From Chamaea fasciata (taxonomy: Eukaryota; Chordata; Aves; Passeriformes; Sylviidae): a stretch of 64,000 bases of DNA. The notes beneath the pieces were generated by a model. That model ran no database searches, had not been told where the DNA came from, and was given only the letters and a program-made list of their open reading frames with translations. Within the stretch, counting starts at the first letter, position 1, and each line of letters begins with the position of its first letter. This document shows positions 31,184-43,745 of the stretch, piece by piece. The stretch lies in the NCBI GenBank assembly GCA_029207755.1, contig JARCOQ010000224.1, positions 1 to 64,000 of the forward strand, read 5' to 3'. The position numbers and the translations under genes are program-made.

Positions 31184-34100
31184 CTAGGGGCTGTTTCCGA
31201 GCTCTCCACAAGCAGAGAAGCTGTTTGCAGCACGGAAAGTGCTTCTCTTAGCCTGGGAAGCGAGAAAGCGCCTTTTGTCCGCGCCTAGTGCTTTGTCCGG
31301 CGGTACGCAGCAGGCTGGCTGCGAACAGCGGCTAGGCGCTGTTTCCGAGCTCTGCACAAGCAGACAAGCTGTTTGCAGCACGGTAAGTGCTTCTCTTAGC
31401 CTGGGAAGCGAGAAAGCGCCTTTTGGCCGCGCCTAGTGCTCTCGGAGGCTGCACGCTGCAGGCTGGCTGTGAGCAGCGGCTAGGCGCGGTTTCCGAGCTC
31501 TCCACAAGCAGAGAAGCTGTTTGCAGCACGGAAAGTGCTTCTCTTATCCTGGGAAGCGAGAAAGCGCCTTTTGGCCACGCCTAGTGCTCTCGGAAGCTGC
31601 ACGCTGCAGGCTGGCTGGGAACAGCGGCTAGGCGCTGTTTCCGAGCTCTCCACAAGCAGAGAAGCTGTTTGCAGCACGGAAAGTGCTTCTCTTAGCCTGG
31701 GAAGCGAGAAAGCGCCTTTTGGCCGTGCCTAGTGCTTTGTTCGTCGGTACGCAGCATGCTGGCTGCGAACAGCGGCTAGGCGCGGTTTCCGAGCTCTCCA
31801 CAACCAGAGAAGCTGTTTGCAGCACGGAAAGTGCTTCTCTTATCCTGCTAAAGCGAGAAAGCGCCTTTTGGCCGCGCCTAGTGCTCTCGCAGGCTGCACG
31901 CTGCAGGCTGGCTGGGAACAGCGGCTAGGCGCTGTTTCCGAGCTCTCCACAAGCAGAGAAGCTGTTTGCAGCACGGAAAGTGCTTCTCTTAGCCTGGGAA
32001 GCTAGAAAGCCCCTTTTGGCCGCGCCTAGTTCTCTCGGAGGCTGCACGCTGCTGGCTGGCTGCGAACAGCGGCTAGGGGCTGTTTCCGAGCTCTCCACAA
32101 GCAGAGAAGCTGTTTGCAGCACGGAAAGTGCTTCTCTCATCCTGAGAAGCGAGAAAGCGCCTTTTGGCCACACATAGTGCTCTCGGAGGCTGCACGCTGC
32201 AGGCTGGCTGGGAACAGCGGCTAGGCGCTGTTTCCGAGCTTTCCACAAGCAGAGAAGCTGTTTGCAGCACGGAAAGTGCTTCTCTTAGCCTGGGAAGCGA
32301 GAAAGCCCCTTTTGGCCGCGCCTAGTTCTCTCGGAGGCTGCACGCTGCTGGCTGGCTGCGAACAGCGGCTAGGCGCTGTTTCCGAGCTCTCCACAAGCAG
32401 AGAAGCTGTTTGCAGCACGGAAAGTGCTTCTCTTAGCCTGGGAAGCGAGAAAGCGCCTTTTGGCCGCGCCTAGTGCTCTCGGAGGCTGCACGGTGCAGGC
32501 AGACTGGGAATAGCGGCCTGGTGCTATTTCCGAGCACTCCACAAGCAGAGAAGCTGTTTGCAGCACGGAAAGTGCTTCTCTTAGCCTGGGAAGCGAGAAA
32601 GCGCCTTTTGGCCGCGCCTAGAGCTCTCGCAGGCTGCACGCTGCAGTCTTGCTAGGAACAGCGGCTAGGCGCTGTTTCCGAGCTCTCCACATGCAGAGAA
32701 GCTGTTTGCAGCACGGAAAGTGCTTCTCTTAGCCTGGGAAGCGAGAAAGCGTTTTTTGGCCGCGCCTAGTTCTCTCGGAGGCTGCACGCTGCAGGCTGGC
32801 TGGGAACAGCGGCTAGGCGCTGTTTCCGAGCTCTCCACAAGCAGAGAAGCTGTTTGCAGCACGGAAAGTGCTTCTCTTAGCCTGGCAAGCGAGAAAGCCC
32901 CTTTTGGCTTTGCCTAGTGCTCACGGAGGCTGCACGCTGTAGGCTGGCTGTGAGCAGCGGCTAGGCGCTGTTTCCGAACTCTCCACGAGCAGAGAACCTC
33001 TTTGCAGCACGGAAAGTGCTTCTCTTAGCCTAGGAAGCGAGAAAGCGCCTTTTGGCCACTCCTAGTGCTCTCGGAAGCTGCACGCTGCAAGCTGGCTGGG
33101 AACAGCGGCTAGGCGCGGTTTACGAGCTCTCCACAAGCAGAGAAGCTGTTTGCAGCACGGTAAGTGCTTCTCTTAGCCTGGGAAGCAAGAAAGCGCCTTT
33201 TGGCCGTGCCTAGTGCTTTCTCGGAGTTTAGCAGCAGGCTGCTCCGAACAGCACCTAGGCGCGTTTTCCGAGCTCTCCACAAGCAGAGAAGCTGTTTGCA
33301 GCACGGTAAGTGCTTCTCTTAGCCTGGGAAGCGAGAAAGCGCCTTTTGTCCGCGCCTAGTGCTTTGTCCGGCGGTACGCAGCAGGCTGGCTGCGAACAGC
33401 GGCTAGGCGCTGTTTCCGAGCTCTGCACAAGCAGACAAGCTGTTTGCAGCACGGTAAGTGCTTCTCTTAGCCTGGGAAGCGAGAAAGCGCCTTTTGGCCG
33501 CGCCTAGTGCTCTCGGAGGCTGCACGCTGCAGGCTGGCTGTGAGCAGCGGCTAGGCGCGGTTTCCGAGCTCTCCACAAGCAGAGAAGCTGTTTGCAGCAC
33601 GGAAAGTGCTTCTCTTAGCCTGGGAAGCGAGAAAGCGCCTTTTGGCCACGCCTAGTGCTCTCGGAAGCTGCACGCTGCAGGCTGGCTGGGAACAGCGGCT
33701 AGGCGCTGTTTCCGAGCTCTCCACAAGCAGAGAAGCTGTTTGCAGCACGGAAAGTGCTTCTCTTCGCCTGGGAAGCGAGAAAGCGCCTTTTGGCCGTGCC
33801 TAGTGCTTTGTTCGTCGGTACGCAGCATGCTGGCTGCGAACAGCGGCTAGGCGCGGTTTCCGAGCTCTCCACAACCAGAGAAGCTGTTTGCAGCACGGAA
33901 AGTGCTTCTCTTATCCTGCTAAAGCGAGAAAGCGCCTTTTGGCCGCGCCTAGTGCTCTCGCAGGCTGCACGCTGCAGGCTGGCTGGGAACAGCGGCTAGG
34001 CGCTGTTTCCGAGCTCTCCACAAGCAGAGAAGCTGTTTGCAGCACGGAAAGTGCTTCTCTTAGCCTGGGAAGCTAGAAAGCCCCTTTTGGCCGCGCCTAG

Positions 34101-35200
34101 TTCTCTCGGAGGCTGCACGCTGCTGGCTGGCTGCGAACAGCGGCTAGGCGCTGTTTCCGAGCTCTCCACAAGCAGAGAACCTGTTTGCAGCACGGAAAGT
34201 GCTTCTCTTAGCCTGGGAAGCGAGAAAGCGCCTTTTGGCCGCGCCTAGTGCTCTCGGAGGCTGCACGCTGAGGGCTGACTGGGAATAGCGGCCTGGTGCT
34301 GTTTCCGAGCACTCCACAAGCAGAGAAGCTGTTTGCAGCACGGAAAGTGCTTCTCTTATCCTGGGAAGCGAGAAAGCGCCTTTTGGCCGCGCCTAGTGCT
34401 CTCGGAGGCTGCACGATGCAGGCTGGCTTCGAACAACGGCGAGGCGCTGTTTCCAAGCTCTCCATAAGCAGAGAAGCTGTTTGCAGCACGGAAAGTGCTT
34501 CTCTTAGCCTGGGAAGCGAGAAAGCCCCTTTTGGCCGCGCCTAGTGCTTTGTCCGGTGGTACGCTGCAGCCTAGCTGGGTACAGCGGCTAGGCGCTCATT
34601 CCGAACTCTGCACAAGCAGAGAAGCTGTTTGTAGCACGGAAAGTGCTTCTCTTAGACTGGAAAGCGAGAAAGCGCCTTTTGGCCGCGCCTAGTGCTCTCG
34701 GAGGCTGCACCCTGCAGGCTGGCTGTGAGCAGCGCCTAAGCGCGGTTTTTGAACTCTCCACAAGCAGAGAAGCTGTTTGCAGCACGGAAAGCGCTTCTCT
34801 TAGCCTGAGAAGCAAGAAAGCGCCTTTTGGCCGTGCCTAGTGCTTTCTCGGCGTTTCTCAGCAGGCTGGCTGCGAACAGCAGCTAGGCGCGGTTTCCAAG
34901 CTCTCCACAAGCAGAGAAGCTGTTTGCAGCACGGAAAGTGCTTCTCTTATTCTGGGAAGCGAGAAAGCGCCTTTTGGCCGCGCCTAGTGCTGTCGGAGGC
35001 TGCACGCTGCAGGCTGGCTGCGAGCAGTGGCTAGGCGCGGTTTCCTAGCTCTCCACAAGCAGAGAAGCTGTTTGCAGCACGGAAAGTGCTTCTCTTAGCC
35101 TGGGAAGCAAGAAAGCCCCTTTTGGCCGCGCCTAGTTCTCTCGGAGGCTGCACGCTGCAGGCTGGCTGGGAACAGCGGCTAGGCGCTGTTTCCGAGCTCT
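31184..35200 (+). repeat. Array segment 11: 2071-bp duplication
   Basis: 31.2-32.05 kb matches 33.27-34.12 kb at offset 2071 (14 monomers). Both copies carry the private core change TCCTGCTAAAGCGAG, at 31844 and 33915, which adds one base. Between them lie class I/J monomers shared with 17.3-17.8 kb and a partial module M at 32.88-33.17 kb. Confidence 0.82.
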
Positions 35201-38200
35201 CCACAAGCAGAGAAGCTGTTTGCAGCACGGAAAGTGCTTCTCTTAGCCTGGGAAGCGAGAAAGCCCGTTTTGGCCGCGCCTAGTGCTCTCGGAGGCTGCA
35301 CGCTGCAGGCTGGCTGCGAACAGCGGCTAGGCGCTGTTTCCGAGCTCTGCACAAGCAGAGAAGCTGTTTGCAGCACGGAAACTGCTTCTCTTAGCCTGGG
35401 AAGCAAGAAAGCGCCTTTTGGCCGTGCCTAGTGCTTTCTCGGCGTTTAGCAGCAGGCTGCTCCGAACAGCACCTAGGCGCGTTTTCCACGCTCTCCACAA
35501 GCAGAGAAGCTGTTTGCAGCACGGAATATGCTTCTCTTATCCTGGGAAGCGAGAAAGCGCCTTTTGGCCGCGCCTAGTGCTCTCGGAGGCTGCACGGTGC
35601 AGGCTGGCTGGGAACAGCGGCTAGGCGCTGTTTCCGAGCTCTCCACAAGCAGAGAAGCTGTTTGCAGCACGGAAAGTGCTTCTCTTAGCCTGGGAAGCGA
35701 GAAAGCGCCTTTTGGCCGCGCCTAGTGCTCTGGGAGGCTGCACGCTGCAGGCTGGCTGTGAGCAGCGGCTAGGCGCGGTTTCCGAACTCTCCACAAGCAG
35801 AGAAGCTGTTTGCAGCACGGAAAGTGCTTCTCTTAGCCTGGGAAGCGAGAAAGCGCCTTTTGGCCACGCCTAGTGCTCTCGGAAGCTGCGGGCTGCAGGC
35901 TGGCTGGGAACAGCGGCTAGGCGCGGTTTCCGAGGTCTCCACAAGCAGAGAAGCTGTTTAGAGCACGGAAAGTGCTTCTCTTAGCCTGGGAAGCGAGAAA
36001 GCGCCTTTTGGCCGTGCCTAGTGCTTTGTTCGTCGGTACGCAGCATGCTGGCTGCGAACAGCGGCTAGGCGCGGTTTCCGAGCTCTCCACTACCAGAGAA
36101 GCTGTTTGCAGCACGGAAAGTGCTTCTCTTAGCCTGGGAAGCGAGAAAGCGCCTTTTGGCCGCGCCTAGTGCTCTCGCAGGCTGCACGCTGCAGGCTGGC
36201 TGCGAACAGCGGCTAGGGGCTGTTTCCGAGCTCTCCACAAGCAGAGAAGCTGTTTGCAGCACGGAAAGTGCTTCTCTCATCCTGAGAAGCGAGAAAGCGC
36301 CTTTTGGCCGCGCCTAGTGCTCTCGGAGGCTGCACGGTGCAGGCTGTCTGGGAATAGCGGCCTGGTGCTGTTTCCGAGCACTCCACAAGCAGAGAAGCTG
36401 TTTGCAGCACGGAAAGTGCTTCTCTTATCCTGGGAAGCGAGAAAGCGCCTTTTGGCCGCGCCTAGTGCTCTCGGAGGCTGCACGCTGCAGGCTGGCTTCG
36501 AAAAGCGGCTAGGCGCTGTTTCCGAGCTCTCCATAAGCAGAGAAGCTGTTTGCAGCACGGAAAGTGCTTCTCTTAGCCTGGGAAGCGAGAAAGCCCGTTT
36601 TGGCCGCGCCTAGTGCTCTCGGAGGCTGCACCCTGCAGGCTGGCTGGGAACAGCGCCTAGGCGCGGTTTCTGAACTCTCCACAAGCAGAGAAGCTGTTTG
36701 CAGCACGGAAAGTGCTTCTCTTATCTTGGGAAACGAGAAAGCGCCTTTTGGCCGCGCCTAGTGCTGTCGGAGGCTGCACGCTGCAGGCTGGCTGCGAGCA
36801 GTGGCTAGGCGCGGTTTCCTAGCTCTCCACAAGCAGAGAAGCTGTTTGCAGCACGGAAAGTGCTTCTCTTAGGCTGGGAAGCGAGAAAGCGTTTTTTGGC
36901 CGCGCCTAGTTCTCTCGGAGGCTGCACGCTGCAGGCGGGCTGGGAACAGCGGCTAGGCGCTGTTTCCGAGCTCTCCACAAGCAGAGAAGCTGTTTGCACC
37001 ACGGAAAGTGCTTCTCTTAGCCTGGGAAGCGAGAAAGCGCCTTTTGGTCGCGCCTAGTGCTCTCGGAGGCTGCACGCTGCAGTCTGCCTGGGAATAGCGG
37101 CTAGGCGCTGTTTCCGAGCTCTCCACAAGCAGAGAAGCTGTTTGCAGCACGGAAAGTGCTTCTCTTATCCTGGGAAGCGAGAAAGCGCCTTTTGGCCGCG
37201 CCTAGTGCTTTGTCCGGCGGTACGCTGCAGGCTGGCTGGGAACAGCGGCTAGGCGCTGTTTCCGAGCTCTCCACAAGCAGAGAAGCTGTTTGCAGCACGG
37301 AAAGTGCTTCTCTTAGCCTGGGAAGCGAGAAAGCGCCTTTTGGCCGCGCCTAGTGCTCTCGGAGGCTGCACGCTGCAGGCTGGCTGCGAGCAGCGGCTAG
37401 GCGCGGTTTCCGAGCTCTCCACAAGCAGAGAAGCTGTTTGCAGCACGGAAAGTGCTTCTCTTATTCTGGGAAGCAAGAAAGCCCCTTTTGGCCGCGCCTA
37501 CTGCTTTCTCGGCGTTTCGCAGAAGGCTGGCTGCGAACAGCAGCTAGGCGCGTTTTCCAAGCTTTCCACAAGCAGAGAAGCTGTTTGCAGCACGGAAAGT
37601 GCTTCTCTTAGCCTGGGAAGCGAGAAAGCGCCTTTTGGCCTCGCCTAGTGCTTTTTCCGATGTTTCGCTGCAGGCTGGCTGGGAACAGCGGCTGGGCGCT
37701 GTTTCCGAGCTCTCCACAAGCAGAGAAGCTGTTTGCAGCACGAAAAGTGCTTCTCTTAGCCTGGGAAGCAAGAAAGCGCCTTTTGGCCGTGCCTAGTGCT
37801 TTCCCGGCGTTTAGCAGCAGGCTGCTGCGAACAGCACCTAGGCGCGTTTTCCAAGCTCTCCACAAGCAGAGAAGCTGTTTGCAGCACGGAAAGTGCTTCT
37901 CTTAGCCTGGGAAGCGAGAAAGCGCCTTTTGGCCGCGCCTAGAGCTCTCGCAGGCTGCACGCTGCAGTCTTGCTAGGAACAGCGGCTAGGCGCTGTTTCC
38001 GAGCTCTCCACATGCAGAGAAGCTGTTTGCAGCACGGAAAGTGCTTCTCTTAGCCTGGGAAGCGAGAAAGCGTTTTTTGGCCGCGCCTAGTTCTCTCGGA
38101 GGCTGCACGCTGCAGGCTGGCTGGGAACAGCGGCTAGGCGCTGTTTCCGAGCTCTCCACAAGCAGAGAAGCTGTTTGCAGCACGGAAAGTGCTTCTCTTA

Positions 38201-39480
38201 GCCTGGAAAGCGAGAAAGCGCCTTTTGGCCGCGGCTAGTGCCTTCGGAGGCTGCACGCTGCAGGCTGACTGGGAATAGCGGCTAGGTGCTGTTTCCGAGC
38301 TCTCCACAAGCAGAGAAGCTGTTTGCAGCACGGAAAGTGCTTCTCTTATCCTTGGAAGCGAGAAAGCGCCTTTTGGCCGCGCCTTGTGCTCTCGGAGGCT
38401 GCACGCTGCAGGCTGGCTGCGAGCAGTGACTAGGCGCGGTTTCGGAGCTCTCCATAAGCAGAGAAGCTGTTTGCAGCACGGAAAGTGCTTCTCTTAGCCT
38501 GGGAAGCGAGAAAGCCCCTTTTGGCCGCGCCTAGTGCTCTCGGAGGCTGCACGCTGCAGGCTGGCTGCGAACAGCGGCTAGGCGCTGTTTTCGAGCTCTC
38601 CACAAGCAGAGAAGCTGTTTGCAGCACGGAAAGTGCTTCTCTTAGCCTGGGAAGCAAGAAAGCGCCTTTTGGCCGTGCCTAGTGCTTTTTCGGCGTTTAG
38701 CAGCATGCTGCTGCGAACAGCACCTAGGCGCGTTTTCCAAGCTCTCCACAAGCAGAGAAGCTGTTTGCAGCACGGAAAGTGCTTCTCTTAGCCTGGGAAG
38801 CGACAAAGCCCCTTTTGGCCGCGCCTAGTGCTCTCGGAGGCTGCACGCTGCAGGCTGGCTGGGAACAGCGGTTAGGCGCTGTTTCCGAGCTCTCCACAAG
38901 CAGAGAAGCTGTTTGCAGCACGGAAAGTGCTTCTCTTAGCCTTGGAAGCGAGAAAGCCCCTTTTGGCTTTGCCTAGGGCTCACGGAGGCTGCACGCTGCA
39001 GGCTGGCTGTGAGCAGCGTCTAGGCGCGGTTTCCGAACTCTCCACAAGCAGAGAACCTCTTTGCAGCACGGAAAGTGCTTCTCTTAGCCTAGGAAGCGAG
39101 AAAGCGCCTTTTGGCCACGCCTAGTGCTCTCGGAAGCTGCACGCTGCAAGCTGGCTGGGAACAGCGGCTAGGCGCGGTTTTCGAGCTCTCCCCAAGCAGA
39201 GAAGCTGTTTGCAGCACGGTAAGTGCTTCTCTTAGCCTGGGAAGTGAGAAAGCGCCTTTTGTCCGCGCCTAGTGCTTTGTCCGGCGGTACGCAGCAGGCT
39301 GGCTGCGAACAGCGGCTAGGGGCTGTTTCCGAGCTCTCCACAAGCAGAGAAGCTGTTTGCAGCACGGAAAGTGCTTCTCTTAGCCTGGGAAGCGAGAAAG
39401 CGCCTTTTGGCCGCGCTTAGTGCTCTCGGAGGCTGCACGCTGCAGGCTGGCTGGGAACAGCGGCTAGGGGCTGTTTCCGA
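35200..39480 (+). repeat. Array segment 12: mosaic of distant blocks
   Basis: Successive parts match distant places: 35.18-35.99 kb = 1.18-1.99 kb; 36.21-36.6 kb = 4.0-4.33 kb (offset 32218); 37.25-38.7 kb = 5.77-7.2 kb (offset 31481) and 8.72-10.15 kb; 38.72-39.5 kb = 15.06-15.85 kb. Junctions fall within monomers, not between them. Confidence 0.8.
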
Positions 39481-42400
39481 GCTTTCCACAAGCAGAGAAG
39501 CTGTTTGCAGCACGGAAAGTGCTTCTCTTAGCCTGGGAAGCGAGAAAGCGTTTTTTGGCCGCGCCTAGTTCTCTCGGAGGCTGCACGCTGCAGGCTGGCT
39601 GGGAACAGCGGCTAGGCGCTGTTTCCGAGCTCTCCACAAGCAGAGAAGCTGTTTGCAGCACGGAAAGTGCTTCTCTTAGCCTGGGAAGCGAGAAAGCCCG
39701 TTTTGGCCGCGCCTAGTGCTCTCGGAGGCTGCACGCTGCAGGCTGGCTGCGAACAGCGGCTAGGCGCTGTTTCCGAGCTCTGCACAAGCAGAGAAGCTGT
39801 TTGCAGCACGGAAAGTGCTTCTCTTAGCCTGGGAAGCGAGAAAGCGCCTTTTGGCCGCGCCTAGTGCTCTCGGAGGCTGCACGCTGCAGGCTGGCTGCGA
39901 GCAGCGGCTAGGCGCGGTTTCCGAGCTCTCCACAAGCAGAGAAGCTGTTTGCAGCACGGAAAGTGCTTCTCTTATTCTGGGAAGCAAGAAAGCCCCTTTT
40001 GGCCGCGCCTACTGCTTTCTCGGCGTTTCGCAGAAGGCTGGCTGCGAACAGCAGCAAGGCGCGTTTTCCAAGCTTTCCACAAGCAGAGAAGCTGTTTGCA
40101 GCACGGAAAGTGCTTCTCTTAGCCTGGGAAGCGAGAAAGCGCCTTTTGGCCTCGCCTAGTGCTTTTTCCGATGTTTCGCTGCAGGCTGGCTGGGAACAGC
40201 GGCTGGGCGCTGTTTCCGAGCTCTCCACAAGCAGAGAAGCTGTTTGCAGTACGGAAAGTGCTTCTCTTAGCCTGGGAAGCAAGAAAGCGCCTTTTGGCCG
40301 TGCCTAGTGCTTTCCCGGCGTTTAGCAGCAGGCTGCTGCGAACAGCACCTAGGCGCGTTTTCCAAGCTCTCCACAAGCAGAGAAGCTGTTTGCAGCACGG
40401 AAAGTGCTTCTCTTAGCCTGGGAAGCGAGAAAGCGCCTTTTGGCCGCGCCTAGAGCTCTCGCAGGCTGCACGCTGCAGTCTTGCTAGGAACAGCGGCTAG
40501 GCGCTGTTTCCGAGCTCTCCACATGCAGAGAAGCTGTTTGCAGCACGGAAAGTGCTTCTCTTAGCCTGGGAAGCGAGAAAGCGTTTTTTGGCCGCGCCTA
40601 GTTCTCTCGGAGGCTGCACGGTGCAGGCTGGCTGGGAACAGCGGCTAGGCGCTGTTTCCGAGCTCTCCACAAGCAGAGAAGCTGTTTGCAGCACGGAAAG
40701 TGCTTCTCTTAGCCTGGGAAGCGAGAAAGCGCCTTTTGGCCGCGGCTAGTGCCTTCGGAGGCTGCACGCTGCAGGCTGACTGGGAATAGCGGCTAGGTGC
40801 TGTTTCCGAGCTCTCCACAAGCAGAGAAGCTGTTTGCAGCACGGAAAGTGCTTCTCTTATCCTTGGAAGCGAGAAAGCGCCTTTTGGCCGCGCCTAGTGC
40901 TCTCGGAGGCTGCACGCTGCAGGCTGGCTGGGAACAGCGGCTAGGGGCTGTTTCCGAGCTTTCCACAAGCAGAGAAGCTGTTTGCAGCACGGAAAGTGCT
41001 TCTCTTAGCCTGGGAAGCAAGAAAGCGCCTTTTGGCCGTGCCTAGTGCTTTCTCGGCGTTTAGCAGCAGGCTGCTGCGAACAGCACCTAGGCGCGTTTTC
41101 CAAGCTCTCCACAAGCAGAGAAGCTGTTTGCAGCACGGAAAGTGCTTCTCTTAGCCTGGGAAGCGATAAAGCGCATTTTGGCCGCGCCTAGAGCTCTCGC
41201 AGGCTGCACGCTGCAGTCTTGCTAGGAACAGCGGCTAGGCGCTGTTTCCGAGCTCTCCACAAGCAGAGAAGCTGTTTGCAGCACGGAAAGTGCTTCTCTT
41301 AGCCTGGGAAGCGAGAAAGCGTTTTTTGGCCGCGCCTAGTTCTCTCGGAGGCTGCACGCTGCAGGCTGGCTGGGAACAGCGGCTAGGCGCTGTTTCCGAG
41401 CTCTCCACAAGCAGAGAAGCTGTTTGCAGCACGGAAAGTGCTTCTCTTAGCCTGGGAAGCGAGAAAGCCCGTTTTGGCCGCGCCTAGTGCTCTCGGAGGC
41501 TGCACGCTGCAGGCTGGCTGCGAACAGCGGCTAGGCGCTGTTTCCGAGCTCTGCACAAGCAGAGAAGCTGTTTGCAGCACGGAAAGTGCTTCTCTTAGCC
41601 TGGGAAGCAAGAAAGCGCCTTTTGGCCGTGCCTAGTGCTTTCTCGGCGTTTAGCAGCAGGCTGCTCCGAACAGCACCTAGGCGCGTTTTCAAAGCTCTCC
41701 ACAAGCAGAGAAGCTGTTTGCAGCACGGAAAGTGCTTCTCTTATCCTGGGAAGCGAGAAAGCGCCTTTAGGCCGCGCCTAGTGCTCTCGGAGGCTGCACG
41801 GTGCAGGCTGGCTGGGAACAGCGGCTAGGCGCTGTTTCCGAGCTCTCCACAAGCAGAGAAGCTGTTTGCAGCACGGAAAGTGCTTCTCTTAGCCTGGGAA
41901 GCGAGAAAGCGCCTTTTGGCCGCGCCTAGTTCTCTCGGAGGCTGCACGCTGCTGGCTGGCTGCGAACAGCGGCTAGGCGCTGTTTCCGAGCTCTCCACAA
42001 GCAGAGAACCTGTTTGCAGCACGGAAAGTGCTTCTCTTAGCCTGGGAAGCGAGAAAGCGCCTTTTGGCCGCGCCTAGTGCTCTCGCAGGCTGCACGCTGC
42101 AGGCTGGCTGCGAACAGCGGCTAGGGGCTGTTTCCGAGCTCTACACAAGCAGAGAAGCTGTTTGCAGCACGGAAAGTGCTTCTCTCATCCTGAGAAGCGA
42201 GAAAGCGCCTTTTGGCCACACATAGTGGTCTCGGAGGCTGCACGCTGCAGGCTGGCTGGGAACAGCGGCTAGGCGCTGTTTCCGAGCTTTCCACAGGCAG
42301 AGAAGCTGTTTGCAGCACGGAAAGTGCTTCTCTTAGCCTGGGAAGCGAGAAAGCCCCTTTTGGCCGCGCCTAGTTCTCTCGGAGGCTGCACGCTGCTGGC

Positions 42401-42620
42401 TGGCTGCGAACAGCGGCTAGGCGCTGTTTCCGAGCTCTCCACAAGCAGAGAAGCTGTTTGCAGCACGGAAAGTGCTTCTCTTAGCCTGGGAAGCGAGAAA
42501 GCGCCTTTTGGCCGCGCCTAGTGCTCTCGGAGGCTGCACGGTGCAGGCTGACTGGGAATAGCGGCCTGGTGCTGTTTCCGAGCACTCCACAAGCAGAGAA
42601 GCTGTTTGCAGCACGGAAAG
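39480..42620 (+). repeat. Array segment 13: second mosaic, shared with 5.5-6.9 and 17 kb
   Basis: 39.48-40.9 kb matches 5.49-6.9 kb at offset 33992. 39.76-40.9 kb also matches 37.25-38.4 kb (offset 2511, 17 monomers). 41.2-41.6 kb matches 8.4-8.7 kb. 41.83-42.6 kb matches 16.98-17.78 kb (offset 24841). Confidence 0.8.
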
Positions 42621-43745
42621 TGCTTCTCTTAGCCTGGGAAGCGAGAAAGCGTTTTTTGGCCGCGCCTAGTTCTCTCGGAGGCTGCACGCTGCAGGCTGGC
42701 TGGGAACAGCGGCTAGGCGCTGTTTCCGAGCTCTCCACAAGCAGAGAAGCTGTTTGCAGCACGGAAAGTGCTTCTCTTAGCCTGGGAAGCGAGAAAGCGC
42801 CTTTTGGCCGCGGCTAGTGCGTTCGGAGGCTGCACGCTGCAGGCTGACTGGGAATAGCGGCTAGGTGCTGTTTCCGAGCTCTCCACAAGCAGAGAAGCTG
42901 TTTGCAGCACGGAAAGTGCTTCTCTTAGCCTGGAAAGCGAGAAAGCGCCTTTTGGCCGCGCCTAGTGCTCTCGGAGGCTGCACGCTGCAGGCTGGCTGCG
43001 AGTAGTGGCTAGGCGCGGTTTCGGAGCTCTCCATAAGCCGAGAAGCTGTTTGCAGCACGGGAAGTGCTTCTCTTAGACTTGGAAGCGAGAAAGCCCCTTT
43101 TGGCTTTGCCTAGTGCTCACGGAGGCTGCACGCTGTAGGCTGGCTGTGAGCAGCGGCTAGGCGTTGTTTCCGAACTCTCCACGAGCAGAGAACCTCTTTG
43201 CAGCACGGAAAGTGCTTCTCTTAGCCTAGGAAGCGAGAAAGCGCCTTTTGGCCACTCCTAGTGCTCTCGGAAGCTGCACGCTGCAAGCTGGCTGGGAACA
43301 GCGGCTAGGCGAGTTTACGAGCTCTCCCCAAGCAGAGAAGCTGTTTGCAGCACGGTAAGTGCTTCTCTTAGCCTGGGAAGCGAGAAAGCGCCTTTTGTCC
43401 GCGCCTAGTGCTTTGTCCGGCGGTACGCAGCAGGCTGGCTGCGAACAGCGGCTAGGGGCTGTTTCCGAGCTCTCCACAAGCAGAGAAGCTGTTTGCAGCA
43501 CGGAAAGTGCTTCTCTCAGCCTGGGAAGCGAGAAAGCGTTTTTTTGCCGCGCCTAGTGCTCCCGGAGGCTGCACGCTGCAGGCTCGCTGGGAACAGCGGC
43601 TAGGGGCTGTTTCCGAGCTTTCCACAAGCAGAGAAGCTGTTTGCAGCACGGAAAGTGCTTCTCTTAGCCTGGGAAGCGAGAAAGCGCATTTTGGCCGCGC
43701 CTAGAGCTCTCGCAGGCTGCACGCTGCAGTCTTGCTAGGAACAGC
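42620..43745 (+). repeat. Module M, copy 3
   Basis: Matches module M at 24.1-25.26 kb (offset 18481) and 48.5-49.48 kb (offset 5766). It shares GCGAGTAGTGG, CATAAGCCGAGAAGC and CACGGGAAGTGC with copy 4 only, which makes copies 3 and 4 the closest pair. Confidence 0.82.
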
